Positions 7,492 through 17,144 of a DNA stretch of 64,000 nt are shown here, in pieces; positions within the stretch are counted from its first letter, which is position 1; each line of letters opens with the position of its first letter. The DNA is from Pseudomonas sp. Q2-TVG4-2. Its GTDB lineage: Bacteria > Pseudomonadota > Gammaproteobacteria > Pseudomonadales > Pseudomonadaceae. Below the pieces are notes generated by a model. The model had not been told where the DNA came from and searched no databases. It saw only the letters and a program-made list of their open reading frames with translations. The stretch lies in NCBI RefSeq assembly GCF_013620795.1, contig NZ_LGLW01000008.1, positions 62,001 to 126,000 of the forward strand. The letters run 5' to 3'. The position numbers and the translations under genes were made by a program.

Positions 7492-8517
7492 TTATTGCCA
7501 GAATCGTTGTTCGTTAAGTCGCGTCCAACCTTTCAGCACGCCATGCTCCAGAGTGGCGCTGACCGCCATGCCGAAGCGTTCGGGAAGGCTTTTTTTCTCG
7601 GCGTAATGCAGCTGGAATAGGTCCGCTTCACGGGCCCGCGCGGCCAGGTACTCGTCGCTGGTTTTCAGCTCATCGACGAGCTGCTTGCCAAGTGCCGCGA
7701 TGCCTAGCCAGACCTCACCGGTAGCGACATCATCGATGGACAACTGTTGGCGATAGCGGGCGACGAAATTCTTGAATAGCTCGTGAGTGGTTTCCAGATC
7801 GTCCTGAAATTTCTCGCGGCCCTTTTCGGTGTTCTCACCAAAGATGGTCAGGGTGCGCTTGTATTCCCCGGCAGTCAGCACCTCAACATCAACGTCATGC
7901 TTCTTCAGCAGTCGATGAACATTGGGCAGTTGCGCAACGACCCCGATGGAGCCGAGGATCGCGAAAGGAGCGCTTAGAATCTTTTGCCCGATACAGGCCA
8001 TCATATAGCCGCCACTTGCCGCAACCTTGTCGACGCACACTGTCAGCGGCACGCCTGCATCGCGGATGCGAACCAGCTGTGACGCAGCGAGCCCATAACC
8101 GTGGACCATGCCCCCGCCGCTTTCCAGCCGCAAAACAACCTCGTCCTGCGGCGTTGCCAGGGTCAGCAGTGCGGTAACTTCGTGACGAAGGTTTTCAACC
8201 GCAGATGCCTTGATATCCCCATCGAAATCGAGCACGAAAACCCGCGGACGATTTTCCGGGCTTTTCTTCGCCAGCTTGGCCGCCTTGGCTTCACGCTTGC
8301 GCTGCAGCTTTAGCTGGTCCTTGTCGACCAGAGACTGCTCGAGACGCTCACGCATCGCTTTATAGAAGTCATTGAGCTTGTGGACTTCCAAGTGACCACA
8401 CGCCTGTTTGGTTCGGCCGCGCCGTAGCGAGGCAAGCGCGATCAATACCACCAGAACGGCGGCTACCAGCGTAACGGTCTTCGCCAGAAAGCTTGCATAG
8501 TCAGCAAGAAATTCCAC
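7492..8517 (-). CDS. sohB: SohB inner-membrane serine peptidase
   Basis: This 341-residue protein of the SohB/SppA (S49) family has an N-terminal membrane anchor (FLAKTVTLVAAVLVVLIALASL) and then a charged linker rich in K, A and E. The peptidase domain has VFVLDFDGDIKAS and the catalytic serine region VDKVAASGGYMMACIGQKILSAPFAILGSIGVV. The GTG at 8517 is chosen because GAGGAG precedes it by a proper spacing and the product then begins EFLADYASF; the frame runs further upstream but without a site. The role is degradation of membrane or signal-peptide fragments, by family. It is followed by the acuI-like gene. Confidence 0.9.
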   Translation of the reverse strand: MEFLADYASFLAKTVTLVAAVLVVLIALASLRRGRTKQACGHLEVHKLNDFYKAMRERLEQSLVDKDQLKLQRKREAKAAKLAKKSPENRPRVFVLDFDGDIKASAVENLRHEVTALLTLATPQDEVVLRLESGGGMVHGYGLAASQLVRIRDAGVPLTVCVDKVAASGGYMMACIGQKILSAPFAILGSIGVVAQLPNVHRLLKKHDVDVEVLTAGEYKRTLTIFGENTEKGREKFQDDLETTHELFKNFVARYRQQLSIDDVATGEVWLGIAALGKQLVDELKTSDEYLAARAREADLFQLHYAEKKSLPERFGMAVSATLEHGVLKGWTRLNEQRFWQ

Positions 8518-8697
8518 AGATCCTCCTCGGTTGCTATGGTCGCCAGCAGAAACCCGACTTGGCGTAAACCGGCCAAGCATACCGATTTCACGGGCGTCTG
8601 AGCCAGCAGAACCCAATTCAAACAAACGTATGATTTATCGTTGACACTCTAAGACTATCCCCCTACCCTCGCGAAAAACAGGGTCCCGGAGTTGAGC

Positions 8698-9411
8698 ATG
8701 GGCAGTATCTACCTGATCAGGCATGGTCAGGCATCGTTTGGCGCTGAAAACTACGATGTCCTCTCTCCGCTTGGCTTTCAGCAATCAGCTGCCCTGGGCG
8801 ATTATCTGAAACAGCTGGGTGTTCGCTTTGACCACTGTGTAAGTGGTGAGCTGAACCGGCAACGGGACACGGCCAAGGCAACCCTCGAGCGGATGGCCTT
8901 CCCCCAGCAAAGCCAATTGTCCGCCATAGAGATTGATTCGGCCTTCAATGAATTTCGGGCTGATGAAGTGATACGTGCGCATATGGATGATCTGCTAGCC
9001 GTTGAGCCCCAGGCCATGCAGATATTTAGCAACGCAGCCAACCATCGAGCCGAGTTTCAACGCCTGTTCACATACATTATCCACCGGTGGGTATCCGGGG
9101 AGCATGAGAAGGAAGGCCTGGAAAGCTGGGCCAGTTTTGTCGACCGCGTCCAGGCTGGGTTGCACCGATTGCTCGATCAGGCAGACAGAAAAGACCACAT
9201 TGCCGTTTTCACGTCTGGCGGGACCATCACGGCACTGCTTCAATTGATCATCGGTGTGCCACCCATCAAGGCATTCGAGCTGAACTGGCAGATAGTTAAT
9301 ACCTCACTCAGCCGGCTGAAGTTTCGCGACCGGGACCTGGCGCTGGCTTCGTTCAATAGTCATGTACATCTGGAACTGCTGAAAAATCCCGAGCTCATCA
9401 CCTATCGATAA
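8698..9411 (+). CDS. Histidine phosphatase superfamily protein
   Basis: This 237-residue protein begins GSIYLIRHGQASFG, carrying the phosphohistidine LIRHGQ motif at residues 4-9. The second catalytic region is HIAVFTSGGTITALL near residue 165, where many family members have SHGG or VSHG; here it is FTSGG, so a classical second histidine is not obvious. ATG 8698 follows GGAG by 6 nt and is preferred over TTG 8692. It is divergent from sohB and 59 bp upstream of an SCP2 gene. The substrate cannot be deduced; it may be a small phosphate ester. Confidence 0.82.
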   Translation: MGSIYLIRHGQASFGAENYDVLSPLGFQQSAALGDYLKQLGVRFDHCVSGELNRQRDTAKATLERMAFPQQSQLSAIEIDSAFNEFRADEVIRAHMDDLLAVEPQAMQIFSNAANHRAEFQRLFTYIIHRWVSGEHEKEGLESWASFVDRVQAGLHRLLDQADRKDHIAVFTSGGTITALLQLIIGVPPIKAFELNWQIVNTSLSRLKFRDRDLALASFNSHVHLELLKNPELITYR

Positions 9412-9470
9412 GCTCCAATCAACTGCGGCCAAGGCTGCGCGTTTTCCACGACAACAAAGGGACATATCCG

Positions 9471-9785
9471 ATGAGCAACGTCGACGAAACCATCCAAGGC
9501 ATGAAGGCCAAGTTCAACCCAAGTGCTGCGGCCGGCCTGGATCTGGTTTTCCAATTCAATATCACCGATGCGGAAAACTATTATCTGGTCGTGAAAGACG
9601 GCACCTGTGAGTTCCATAAAGGCGAATCGGCCGATGCCAACGTAACGTTGATCATGGACAGTGAAACCATGCAGGGCGTTATCAGCGGCGAGACCGATGG
9701 CATGCAAGCGTTCATGGCAGGAAAGCTGCGCGCCGAGGGCGATATGATGCTCGCGCTGAAGCTGAGCGAGCTGTTCCCGGCCTGA
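9471..9785 (+). CDS. SCP2 sterol-binding domain protein
   Basis: This single-domain protein has 104 residues. FNITDAENYYLVVKDGTCEFHKGESADANVTLIMDSETMQGVISGE and the final MLALKLSELF match the sterol-carrier-protein 2 fold, which binds fatty acyl chains or acyl-CoAs in a hydrophobic tunnel. It is soluble, with no signal peptide. It ends the histidine phosphatase transcript at a strong terminator, and a phosphotransferase-SDR pair follows. The association of these four genes is conserved in Pseudomonas, from memory (PA1828-PA1831). It points to lipid or acyl-CoA metabolism. Confidence 0.88.
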   Translation: MSNVDETIQGMKAKFNPSAAAGLDLVFQFNITDAENYYLVVKDGTCEFHKGESADANVTLIMDSETMQGVISGETDGMQAFMAGKLRAEGDMMLALKLSELFPA

Positions 9786-9803
9786 TCTGCCGAGATACAA
9801 CGA

Positions 9804-9834
9804 AAACCGAAGTCTTTCGACTTCGGTTTTTTTT
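9804..9834 (+). terminator. Terminator after SCP2 gene
   Basis: Hairpin AACCGAAGTC-TTT-(C)GACTTCGGTT followed by an eight-T run. It separates the phosphatase-SCP2 unit from the phosphotransferase-SDR unit. Confidence 0.9.
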
Positions 9835-10030
9835 ATGCGCTTTTGACGAACTTCGAACCATAACGCACCTTGATTACCTAGCAACACCCCGACCTATAGA
9901 GACCGACTTTGCTTGGTGATGCATGGGAGCCCCATTAGATTTACGGCGCCGGACAGTCAGTTGGCACCGTAGCCGATAAAGCTGCTGCTCAGGACAGTTC
10001 ATCGAGGCATTGATTACAAGAAGGACAAGC

Positions 10031-11098
10031 ATGGCGCTAACTGATCAGACCAGCCGTATACGCGAAGGCGAAGAATTGCCTACCGAGGTCATCGACCAAT
10101 ACCTCAAGGCTCACATTCCTGAACTGGAAGGCACGCCGACCATTTCGCAGTTTCCCGGTGGCGCGTCCAACCTGACGTACCTGCTGGAATATCCGAAACA
10201 GGAATTGGTGCTCCGTCGCCCGCCGTTCGGTCATAAAGCAAAGTCCGCGCACGATATGGGCCGGGAATACCGAATCCTCAATCAGCTCAACGCGGGTTTT
10301 CCATACTGTCCGAAGGCTTATGTGCATTGCACTGACGAGACGCTCATCGGTGCCGAGTTCTACGTCATGGAGCGTGTCAAGGGCATCATCTTGCGTGAGG
10401 ACATGCCCGCCGAGCTCGGCATTACTCCAGAGCAGACCGCCGCGCTGTGCAAGAGCTTCATCGACAAGTTCGTCGACTTGCACAACGTAGACTACAACGC
10501 CTGCGGCCTGGGTGGCCTGGGCAAACCGGAAGGCTATGTGCAGCGTCAGATCACCGGCTGGATCGATCGTTACGAGCGCGCGATCACGTCCGATGCACCC
10601 GGTTGGGAGACTGTAAAAGTCTGGCTGCGGGACAAGATGCCGGCGGACCATCACAAGCCCGGTATCGTCCATAACGACTACCGTTTCGACAACGTCATCC
10701 TCAGTCCGGACAACCCTATGGAGATCATCGGTGTCCTGGATTGGGAGATGACTACCGTTGGCGATCCGCTGATGGATCTGGGCAACACACTTGCCTATTG
10801 GATCGAAGCGACGGATCCGCCGCCCATGCAGCTGATCCGCAAGCAGCCCAGCAATGCTCCCGGCATGCTGACGCGTAAAGAATTCGTCGACTATTACGCC
10901 GAACGTGCCGGCATACGCATCGATAACTTCGACTATTACTACACCTACGGTCTGTTCCGACTGGCGGCGATCGTGCAGCAGATCTACTACCGCTATTTCC
11001 ACGGCCAGACCCAGGACAAGCGCTTCGCCAAATTCGTGCAAATGAACGCCCTGCTCGAACAAGCAAGCTTGCGGGTCATCGACAATTCGAAGCTGTAG
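10031..11098 (+). CDS. ACAD10/LvaA-like phosphotransferase (APH fold)
   Basis: This 355-residue aminoglycoside-phosphotransferase-fold kinase starts at ATG 10031, with AAGGAC at suitable spacing; a TTG 21 nt upstream is less likely. Motifs are GGASNLTYLL (nucleotide loop), ELVLRRPPFGHKA (ATP-binding lysine/arginine region), the Brenner-type catalytic loop IVHNDYRFDNVI and the metal site VLDWEMTTVGDPLMDLG. Relatives such as mammalian ACAD10 and Pseudomonas LvaA phosphorylate 4-hydroxyacyl-CoAs. Aminoglycoside resistance is unlikely. An SDR gene follows after 27 bp, so the pair probably works on a hydroxylated acyl substrate. The substrate is inferred. Confidence 0.85.
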   Translation: MALTDQTSRIREGEELPTEVIDQYLKAHIPELEGTPTISQFPGGASNLTYLLEYPKQELVLRRPPFGHKAKSAHDMGREYRILNQLNAGFPYCPKAYVHCTDETLIGAEFYVMERVKGIILREDMPAELGITPEQTAALCKSFIDKFVDLHNVDYNACGLGGLGKPEGYVQRQITGWIDRYERAITSDAPGWETVKVWLRDKMPADHHKPGIVHNDYRFDNVILSPDNPMEIIGVLDWEMTTVGDPLMDLGNTLAYWIEATDPPPMQLIRKQPSNAPGMLTRKEFVDYYAERAGIRIDNFDYYYTYGLFRLAAIVQQIYYRYFHGQTQDKRFAKFVQMNALLEQASLRVIDNSKL

Positions 11099-11125
11099 TA
11101 CAGCTCACCAAGAGGGAACCATTCC

Positions 11126-11893
11126 ATGAGCAAAACCACCCTGTTCGACCTGGATGGCAAGATCGCTTTCGTCTCCGGTGCCAGTCGTGGCATTGGCGAG
11201 GCCATTGCCAAATTGCTCGCCCAGCAAGGCGCCCACGTCATTGTTTCCAGTCGCAAGATCGAAGGCTGCCAGGCGGTCGCCGATGCCATCGTTGCGGCCG
11301 GCGGCAAGGCGACTCCGGTAGCCTGCCACATCGGTGAGCTGGAGCAGATCCAAGCGGTCTTCGCTCAGATCCGCGAGCAATTCGGCCGATTGGACATCCT
11401 GGTCAACAACGCAGCAACCAACCCGCAGTTCTGCCATATCCTGGATACCGATGTCTCGGCCTTCCAGAAAACCGTCGACGTAAATATCCGCGGTTATTTC
11501 TTCATGTCCGTCGAGGCTGGCAAGCTGATGCGCGAGCATGGCGGCGGTAGCATCATCAATGTCGCCTCCATTAACGGTGTGACGCCAGGCAACTTCCAGG
11601 GAATTTATTCGGTCACCAAAGCTGCCGTGATCAATATGACCAAGGCCTTCGCCAAGGAATGCGCACCGCAGGGAATCCGTTGCAATGCGCTACTCCCGGG
11701 CCTGACCGACACGAAGTTCGCCTCGGCACTGGTCAAGAACGACTCCATCCGTGAAGAAGCGCTGCGCCATATTCCGCTGCACCGCGTCGCCGATCCCAGC
11801 GAAATGGCCGGCGCCGTTCTGTATTTGGCCAGCGATGCGTCGAGCTACACCACCGGCCTGTCGCTCAACGTGGACGGTGGTTATCTAGCCTGA
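11126..11893 (+). CDS. SDR-family oxidoreductase
   Basis: This 255-residue classical short-chain dehydrogenase has the cofactor motif SGASRGIGEAIAKLL near residues 17-31, NNAATN in the NNAG position, catalytic Ser in INVASINGV, and YSVTKAAV giving the Tyr-X3-Lys pair. The C-terminus DASSYTTGLSLNVDGGYLA is typical. It lies 27 bp behind the phosphotransferase gene and ends at a terminator. By context it may oxidise or reduce a 3-hydroxyacyl-type substrate related to the kinase product. The specific reaction is unknown. Confidence 0.9.
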   Translation: MSKTTLFDLDGKIAFVSGASRGIGEAIAKLLAQQGAHVIVSSRKIEGCQAVADAIVAAGGKATPVACHIGELEQIQAVFAQIREQFGRLDILVNNAATNPQFCHILDTDVSAFQKTVDVNIRGYFFMSVEAGKLMREHGGGSIINVASINGVTPGNFQGIYSVTKAAVINMTKAFAKECAPQGIRCNALLPGLTDTKFASALVKNDSIREEALRHIPLHRVADPSEMAGAVLYLASDASSYTTGLSLNVDGGYLA

Positions 11894-11907
11894 TCCGCCT
11901 GTTACGA

Positions 11908-11938
11908 AGAAAGGGAACCCTCGGGTTCCCTTTCTTCG
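11908..11938 (+). terminator. Terminator after SDR gene
   Basis: Hairpin GAAAGGGAACCC-TCG-GGTTCCCTTTC, with only a short T content after it. It lies between the SDR stop and the convergent 215-residue membrane protein gene and may serve both. Confidence 0.75.
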
Positions 11939-11956
11939 CCTATACACGCCGTGCCG

Positions 11957-12604
11957 CTACCAATCCTTCATTGCCTGCTCGGCTGCGGCGTTTACCGGTT
12001 TCGCCAGCAGTCCCGTGGGTGCCATCTCCACTGTGTATTCTGCGCCATCTGCGATAGGCAGGTAGCTAAGCCGTCGGGGCTCCGCCTCGATGATCAGCGA
12101 GGCGCACTGGCAACGCTGCAGCCACGCCCAGAAATCCACTCCGACCTGGCTATGCCCGAGCTCTACATTAGGATGGCTAGCCTGATCCTGTTGCTCGACG
12201 GCGAGGTACCGTCCGGAGAGTTCCTCCAGCCGATAGCCGGGCTCCAATCCGATTAGCGTTGCCAGACCCTTCCAATGAAGCGTCCGCAGATCAAGTTGCC
12301 AGAGATCGCCTTCCAGCGTGACAAAGCGGATTTGCCGGCCCTCTTCCACCTTAACTTGGTAGCGCTGCTGGCCATCGGCCCGAAAGGACAGCGAAGCCAA
12401 CGGCGCGCCTTGAGAAAGGGGTCGATAGGTCGTGACATCCCAAGCGATCAAGCCAATCAGGCCACCTAGTGCAAGGACCAACATGCCGATGGTGCCGCGC
12501 AGCCAGCCCAGCAACCAGTGTCCGCTGGCCAGCATGCGCACCGCTATCAATACGGTAATCAATGCGAGTGAAGCAACAACCACCGCGAGCCCCAGGTATT
12601 GCAT
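11957..12604 (-). CDS. Conserved hypothetical inner-membrane protein
   Basis: This 215-residue protein has two N-terminal membrane helices (LGLAVVVASLALITVLIAVRML and GTIGMLVLALGGLIGLIAW). A roughly 145-residue polar domain probably faces the periplasm (from VTTYRPLSQGAPLASLSF onward, with many beta-like segments). Similar Pseudomonas proteins are sometimes labelled 'multidrug transporter', but two helices cannot make such a pump, so I do not adopt that name. The function is unknown. It is convergent with the SDR gene and divergent from the TSUP permease. Confidence 0.72.
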   Translation of the reverse strand: MQYLGLAVVVASLALITVLIAVRMLASGHWLLGWLRGTIGMLVLALGGLIGLIAWDVTTYRPLSQGAPLASLSFRADGQQRYQVKVEEGRQIRFVTLEGDLWQLDLRTLHWKGLATLIGLEPGYRLEELSGRYLAVEQQDQASHPNVELGHSQVGVDFWAWLQRCQCASLIIEAEPRRLSYLPIADGAEYTVEMAPTGLLAKPVNAAAEQAMKDW

Positions 12605-12827
12605 CGACCGAGCTTCCCATAAATTTTCGACGAAATATTATCGACAGGCCCCGGTAGGGAGGCCAGCGCCATATCGGAACACTGCAGGCGAGTCGACATT
12701 CCGCGTCCGCGCTCTCGACAAGCCATACCCACCAACGCCGCCGATGCCAGCTCACCATTGGCTTGCGGCAGCGCAAGCGGCATCATGCGGCGCCTGTCTT
12801 CGCCGATCCGCCCATGAGTGAAACGCC

Positions 12828-13610
12828 ATGCCGATGCTTGAATTTGCCACGGATCCGCTCGTACTAGCCGCCCTGATGGCCGTTGCCTTTCTTGCGGGGT
12901 TCATCGATGCAATCGCGGGCGGGGGCGGTCTCTTGACACTGCCGGCACTGCTCACTGCTGGCTTACCACCACACCTGGTGCTCGGCACCAACAAACTGTG
13001 CGCAACCTTCGGCTCGGCCACAGCGAGCTTCACCTTCTATCGCCGCAAGCTGTTCGATCCTCGTCAATGGCGTTTCGCACTCGTGGCCACCGCGACCGGG
13101 GCGGCGCTGGGCGCCGGTTTGGCACATCTGATCCCAGCTCAATGGCTTAACCAGTTGCTGCCTTTGGTGGTTTTCGCCTGTGGCTTGTATCTGTTAATCG
13201 GTCGGGTCCCGGTCACGCCCCTGGCAAATGCGGCACCGATCGCCAATGGCCGGCAATGGCCGCAGGGGCTGATGCTGGGTTTCTACGATGGCGTGGCGGG
13301 CCCCGGTACTGGGGCTTTTTGGACCGTTAGCAACATGCTGCTCTATCCGCTCGACCTGCTCAGAGCCAGCGGCGCAGCGCGCAGCATGAACTTCGTCAGC
13401 AACGGTATGGCGCTTGCGGTGTTCGTCATCAGCGGGCAGGTCGCCTGGGCACTGGGTATCGGGATGGGACTCGCCTTGATGATTGGCGCCTACCTCGGTG
13501 CGCGCACTGCGATCCAGGGCGGATCGAAATTCATCCGGCCGATCTTTCTCGTGGTCGTGCTGGTATTGAGCCTGCGATTAGCCTGGCAGCACTGGGTCGG
13601 GACGGCCTGA
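12828..13610 (+). CDS. TSUP-family permease (TauE/SafE, YfcA-like)
   Basis: This 260-residue polytopic protein carries the family hallmarks in both repeats: [37 protein letters not shown] near residues 20-55, and [21 protein letters not shown] near residues 147-168. About eight membrane helices are visible. TSUP proteins export or import sulfite, sulfonates or other small organic anions; the substrate here is unknown. The last 33 bp overlap the 3' end of the convergent nudC gene. It matches the position of a homologous gene next to nudC in P. aeruginosa, from memory. Confidence 0.85.
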   Translation: MPMLEFATDPLVLAALMAVAFLAGFIDAIAGGGGLLTLPALLTAGLPPHLVLGTNKLCATFGSATASFTFYRRKLFDPRQWRFALVATATGAALGAGLAHLIPAQWLNQLLPLVVFACGLYLLIGRVPVTPLANAAPIANGRQWPQGLMLGFYDGVAGPGTGAFWTVSNMLLYPLDLLRASGAARSMNFVSNGMALAVFVISGQVAWALGIGMGLALMIGAYLGARTAIQGGSKFIRPIFLVVVLVLSLRLAWQHWVGTA

Positions 13611-14411
13611 ACGCCGAGCCAGGTACAGATCGATTAGATGGCGTGCGATTGACTTCGAAGCAGGCAGCGCCGGCAGATCATGAATGGAAAACCAGCCAGC
13701 ATCCTCGATCTCTTCAGGCTGCATCACAATCTCACCCGATGCATATTCCGCGTGAAAGCCCAGCATCAAGGAATGAGGGAATGGCCATCCTTGGCTGCAG
13801 ATATACCGAGGCTCGTGAATCGACACACCGACCTCTTCATGCACCTCACGTCGGACGCATTGCTCAACCGACTCGCCCGGTTCAACGAACCCCGCCAGCG
13901 TGCTGTAGACGCCCGGGGCGAATCGCGGTGAACGTGCCAGCAGTAGCTCATCGCCACGGGTCACCAGAACGATCATGCTCGGCGAAATACGCGGGTAATG
14001 ATGAATGCCGCAGCTCTCACATTGCATCGCCCGCTCTGTCGGATGCTGGCGCATCGGATTGCCGCAGCTGCCGCAGAACCGATGATGACTGGCCCAGGTG
14101 CCAATCTGGGCGGCGAAGCCGAGCATGCGAAACCTGTCGACATCGTCATCCTGCATCATGAATTGACGTAGCCCCTGCCAGCCCGCACTCGGTATATCGA
14201 CCGGGTAAGCCAGCTCCAGCAGGAACACCGGGTCACCATCGAAGTAACCCAGGCCCTGCTCACTGAGCAATGGCAGATCGAGGCGTTTCAGCCAACCTCT
14301 GGGAAACAGCACGCCATTGGCATCTGAGAGAAACCCTTGCTGGCAATGCACGACGGCCCAACCACCGTCACTTGACGGATCGAGCAGCGCCGGCTGCCAG
14401 CGCGGGTTCAT
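13578..14411 (-). CDS. nudC: NAD+ diphosphatase NudC
   Basis: This 277-residue Nudix hydrolase has a zinc ribbon (CGSCGN about residue 113 and CESCG about residue 131) and a Nudix box reading [23 protein letters not shown]. The [14 protein letters not shown] motif that follows is diagnostic of NudC. It cleaves NAD(H) to NMN and AMP and can decap NAD-capped RNA. Its ATG overlaps the fimL stop codon (TGATG), giving translational coupling. Its 3' end overlaps the convergent TSUP gene by 33 bp. Confidence 0.93.
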   Translation of the reverse strand: MNPRWQPALLDPSSDGGWAVVHCQQGFLSDANGVLFPRGWLKRLDLPLLSEQGLGYFDGDPVFLLELAYPVDIPSAGWQGLRQFMMQDDDVDRFRMLGFAAQIGTWASHHRFCGSCGNPMRQHPTERAMQCESCGIHHYPRISPSMIVLVTRGDELLLARSPRFAPGVYSTLAGFVEPGESVEQCVRREVHEEVGVSIHEPRYICSQGWPFPHSLMLGFHAEYASGEIVMQPEEIEDAGWFSIHDLPALPASKSIARHLIDLYLARRSGRPDPVLPG

Positions 14412-16093
14412 CAGGCAGCCACCGGAAGGCCCAAGGCCCGAACGCTGTCCGTCGCGAGATCGAGCACGCTTGCGCGCGAATCGTCACGTCGCAGTATCGC
14501 GCCGCCGTCGAGGTAATATTCAAGGCTGGTCAGGGCATCGGCCAAGGTTTCGAGCATTTGCTCGGGAGGCATCTGTACGCCCTCGAGCATTTGCTTCTGG
14601 ATAAAGTCGGCGCACGCGCCGATTAGCTCGGCAGCGCGATCCTGTTCAAGGAAACGTAAACCGCCACGAACCGCCATCAGACTGAAGGGGACATTAGCCA
14701 GGTGCAGCTTCTCCCCGTTGGACTCCAAATAGGCTGTGATGGCACGCTTGGCCAACGCCAGGCCGGCAGTCGCTTCCCCGATAACCACGATGCACGCTTC
14801 CGTGAGCTGGTGATTGGCGAATGCTTCCGCCTCTTGGCCAGGCTGTGCAGTCTGCAAACGTGTATCACGGCGTTCGCCGCGCTCCAGGCTCGCCACCATG
14901 CTCTCGACGTAGAGCACCGCATCGGCCAGCTTCAGCAGCGCCTGCGGACCGGGTGCCTGCTCAGCGCTCCACCCAGACACCACCACCAGTTGCGCGTGCA
15001 AAGTACTCGAGGCAGAAGAAAGCCCGACCATTCCCAGGGTTTTCGCCAGCTTGCCCAACAGCGTATGCAGGTTTGCGTACGACTCGACCGGCGCCGTCTG
15101 CCGCTCGATGAGGTCCAGTAGGTCCTTGAGGCCTGCGAGTTCCTCACGGATAGCCGAGGACAGGGAGCGCATCACGGCCTGGCCTGGGCCTGCGAGACGC
15201 TGGGATTCGTCCTCGAGAAGGTGATCGGTAAAGGGCAGTGAGCCGAGGGAGAAAGTTTCCCTGACCTGAGTTGCCATGGGTCCACTGCTTTCCGCCAGCG
15301 CAACCAGGTACAGCAACTCCTTGAGCAGGACACGCGGAGGCTCGTAGCCGGTAATGCTGCTGAGTTGACGAAGCTCCCGGTCGAGCCTGGAGAAAAGCTG
15401 CTTGCGCGATTGACGCGGCAGTAACTGGCCATCCAGTTGAGCTTCCAATGCAGCACTACCCAACCAGCACAAGCGACCAGCTGCGGTGTTGGCAAACAGA
15501 AGATCCAATCGATTGAGCGCTCGCCCCATCAGCTTGAGGCTTGCCGGGATATTGTCTTCACGAATGAAGCCAAGCAGCCCGACCTGATACATTTGCCGCA
15601 ACCGCCGCGCTTCGATTGCACGCGCTGCAGGCTCTCGCACCGCCGCAACTACCGTCGGCCGCGCATGATCGAGACGGGCGCTGAAGAAAAAGCTTTCGGG
15701 TAACGGCGACTGCGCACTGACGAGTCGCAATGCATTGATCGGCGGCAGAAGCAGTTCGGGCATTTCCTGACGACTGGCGTCAACGCTTTCCAGATAACGC
15801 CCGAGCACGTACAGCGCATTGCTCAGCGCCGCCAGCTGGGTATCGCGATCCTCTCCTGCGCCGACCGGAATGTCGGTCGCCAACTGGAGTATTTCTTGCG
15901 CAAGCAATTCGGCCCCGGTCAGTTCGATGAGTTTGAGGGTGCCGCGAACTTGCTTGAGATTCTCGACAGCCTGCTGCAGCAAGCTGCCGTTGTTTCGATC
16001 GATGATGAAATGCTCGAGGCTCTGCTCGGCCTCCTCCATGGTAGCGAAAAGCTCATCGCGGACCAGGCTGAGTGAAGTAGCTCCGGTAACCAT
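14411..16093 (-). CDS. fimL: FimL-like ChpA-related scaffold protein
   Basis: This 560-residue, largely helical cytoplasmic protein resembles the N-terminal part of ChpA, with Hpt-like bundles ([39 protein letters not shown]). No kinase or response-regulator domain is present. FimL in P. aeruginosa (PA1822, about 554 residues) links the Chp system and FimV to cyclic-AMP production and type IV pilus twitching. Identity is supported by the neighbours nudC (coupled, downstream) and a crotonase gene upstream, matching PA1821-PA1823. The Hpt histidine needed for phosphotransfer was not seen with confidence, consistent with a scaffold role. Confidence 0.82.
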   Translation of the reverse strand: MVTGATSLSLVRDELFATMEEAEQSLEHFIIDRNNGSLLQQAVENLKQVRGTLKLIELTGAELLAQEILQLATDIPVGAGEDRDTQLAALSNALYVLGRYLESVDASRQEMPELLLPPINALRLVSAQSPLPESFFFSARLDHARPTVVAAVREPAARAIEARRLRQMYQVGLLGFIREDNIPASLKLMGRALNRLDLLFANTAAGRLCWLGSAALEAQLDGQLLPRQSRKQLFSRLDRELRQLSSITGYEPPRVLLKELLYLVALAESSGPMATQVRETFSLGSLPFTDHLLEDESQRLAGPGQAVMRSLSSAIREELAGLKDLLDLIERQTAPVESYANLHTLLGKLAKTLGMVGLSSASSTLHAQLVVVSGWSAEQAPGPQALLKLADAVLYVESMVASLERGERRDTRLQTAQPGQEAEAFANHQLTEACIVVIGEATAGLALAKRAITAYLESNGEKLHLANVPFSLMAVRGGLRFLEQDRAAELIGACADFIQKQMLEGVQMPPEQMLETLADALTSLEYYLDGGAILRRDDSRASVLDLATDSVRALGLPVAA

Positions 16094-16130
16094 GCCTAGC
16101 GCGCCTCCCGCGCAACGTTTAAATGATGCA

Positions 16131-16943
16131 TCAGTCGGCGAAATCCGGTTTCTGTTTGCTCATATAAGCAGCCATGGCCACCTTGAGGTCAGCCGACTGA
16201 AGCATTGCCGCGTTCCAGGTAGCGATATATTCGAGACCGTCATCGACACGATGGTCACGCATATAGCGGATCATCTCCTTGGTGCCGCGAATTGCCACCG
16301 GCGACTTCGCAGCGATCCCGGTAGCCAACTCGGATACGGCTGCCATCAATGTCGGCTGGTCGGCATACGCTCGATTGACCAGCCCAATGGACTGTGCCTC
16401 CAGCCCGTCAACGGTGCGTCCGGTGTAAGCGAGCTCGCGCATCATTCCATCGCCGATGATCCGTGGCAGGCGCTGGAGCGTCCCGACATCAGCCGCCATG
16501 CCCATATCGATTTCCTTGATTGAGAACTGCGCATCGAGCGTGCTGTAACGCATATCGCACGCGGCGATCAGATCGATCGCACCGCCAATGCAGTAACCTT
16601 GAATGGCCGCGATCACTGGCTTCCTGCAGTGATCCACGGCATTGAACGAGGCCTGAAGCTTTAGAATCTGGCGACGCAGACGCTCGGCGTTGCGGCCGAC
16701 ATCGCTGCCCATCTGGGTAGCAGCCTGTGCCAGTAGTTGCAGATCGATACCGGCCGAAAAATGTTTGCCCTCGCCTGATAGCACCACCACCCGGATATCA
16801 TCGGTATCATCGATCCACTGAAAAATATCGACGACCTCGCTCCAGAACGCAGCGTTCATGGCATTGACCTTATCAGGCCGGTTGATCGCTACATGGGCGA
16901 CCTTATCCTTCAACTCCACACGGAAGGCTTGATATTCAGTCAC
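16131..16943 (-). CDS. Enoyl-CoA hydratase/isomerase (crotonase family)
   Basis: This 270-residue crotonase has the first oxyanion loop GKHFSAGIDLQLL near residue 60 and the second IQGYCIGGAIDLIAACDMRY near residue 117. The DMGMAADVGTLQRLPRIIG segment has Asp at the position typical of dienoyl-CoA isomerases (ECH1-like), which move double bonds in polyunsaturated acyl-CoA. That makes delta3,5-delta2,4-dienoyl-CoA isomerase a likely activity, though plain hydratase action cannot be excluded. It lies 37 bp upstream of fimL on the same strand. Confidence 0.88.
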   Translation of the reverse strand: MTEYQAFRVELKDKVAHVAINRPDKVNAMNAAFWSEVVDIFQWIDDTDDIRVVVLSGEGKHFSAGIDLQLLAQAATQMGSDVGRNAERLRRQILKLQASFNAVDHCRKPVIAAIQGYCIGGAIDLIAACDMRYSTLDAQFSIKEIDMGMAADVGTLQRLPRIIGDGMMRELAYTGRTVDGLEAQSIGLVNRAYADQPTLMAAVSELATGIAAKSPVAIRGTKEMIRYMRDHRVDDGLEYIATWNAAMLQSADLKVAMAAYMSKQKPDFAD

Positions 16944-16991
16944 GCTATCATCCTCGACAGCCGAGGCACCTCAGTGCCTGAAACAGGTTGG

Positions 16992-17013
16992 ACAGTCCCG
17001 CAACAGGGACTGT
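16992..17013 (-). terminator. Possible hairpin downstream of ldcA
   Basis: ACAGTCCC-GCAACA-GGGACTGT inverted repeat in the roughly 200-bp gap between ldcA and the crotonase gene. No clear T-run follows on the minus strand, so termination is only possible. Confidence 0.35.
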
Positions 17014-17144
17014 TCTCAGCCGAGCAACTATAACAACAGCCGGATGAAAGTCGATGCGGGACGTTGTGATGCAGCCCACGCCCTTGCGTATCATCGGCTT
17101 TGACAACCGGCCATATCGGCTCTACCAAGGAAATACTGTCCCCT

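Noticed and set aside
10031..11098. Aminoglycoside resistance phosphotransferase
   Set aside because: The fold is shared, but motifs and the SDR neighbour fit ACAD10/LvaA-like acyl-CoA kinases.
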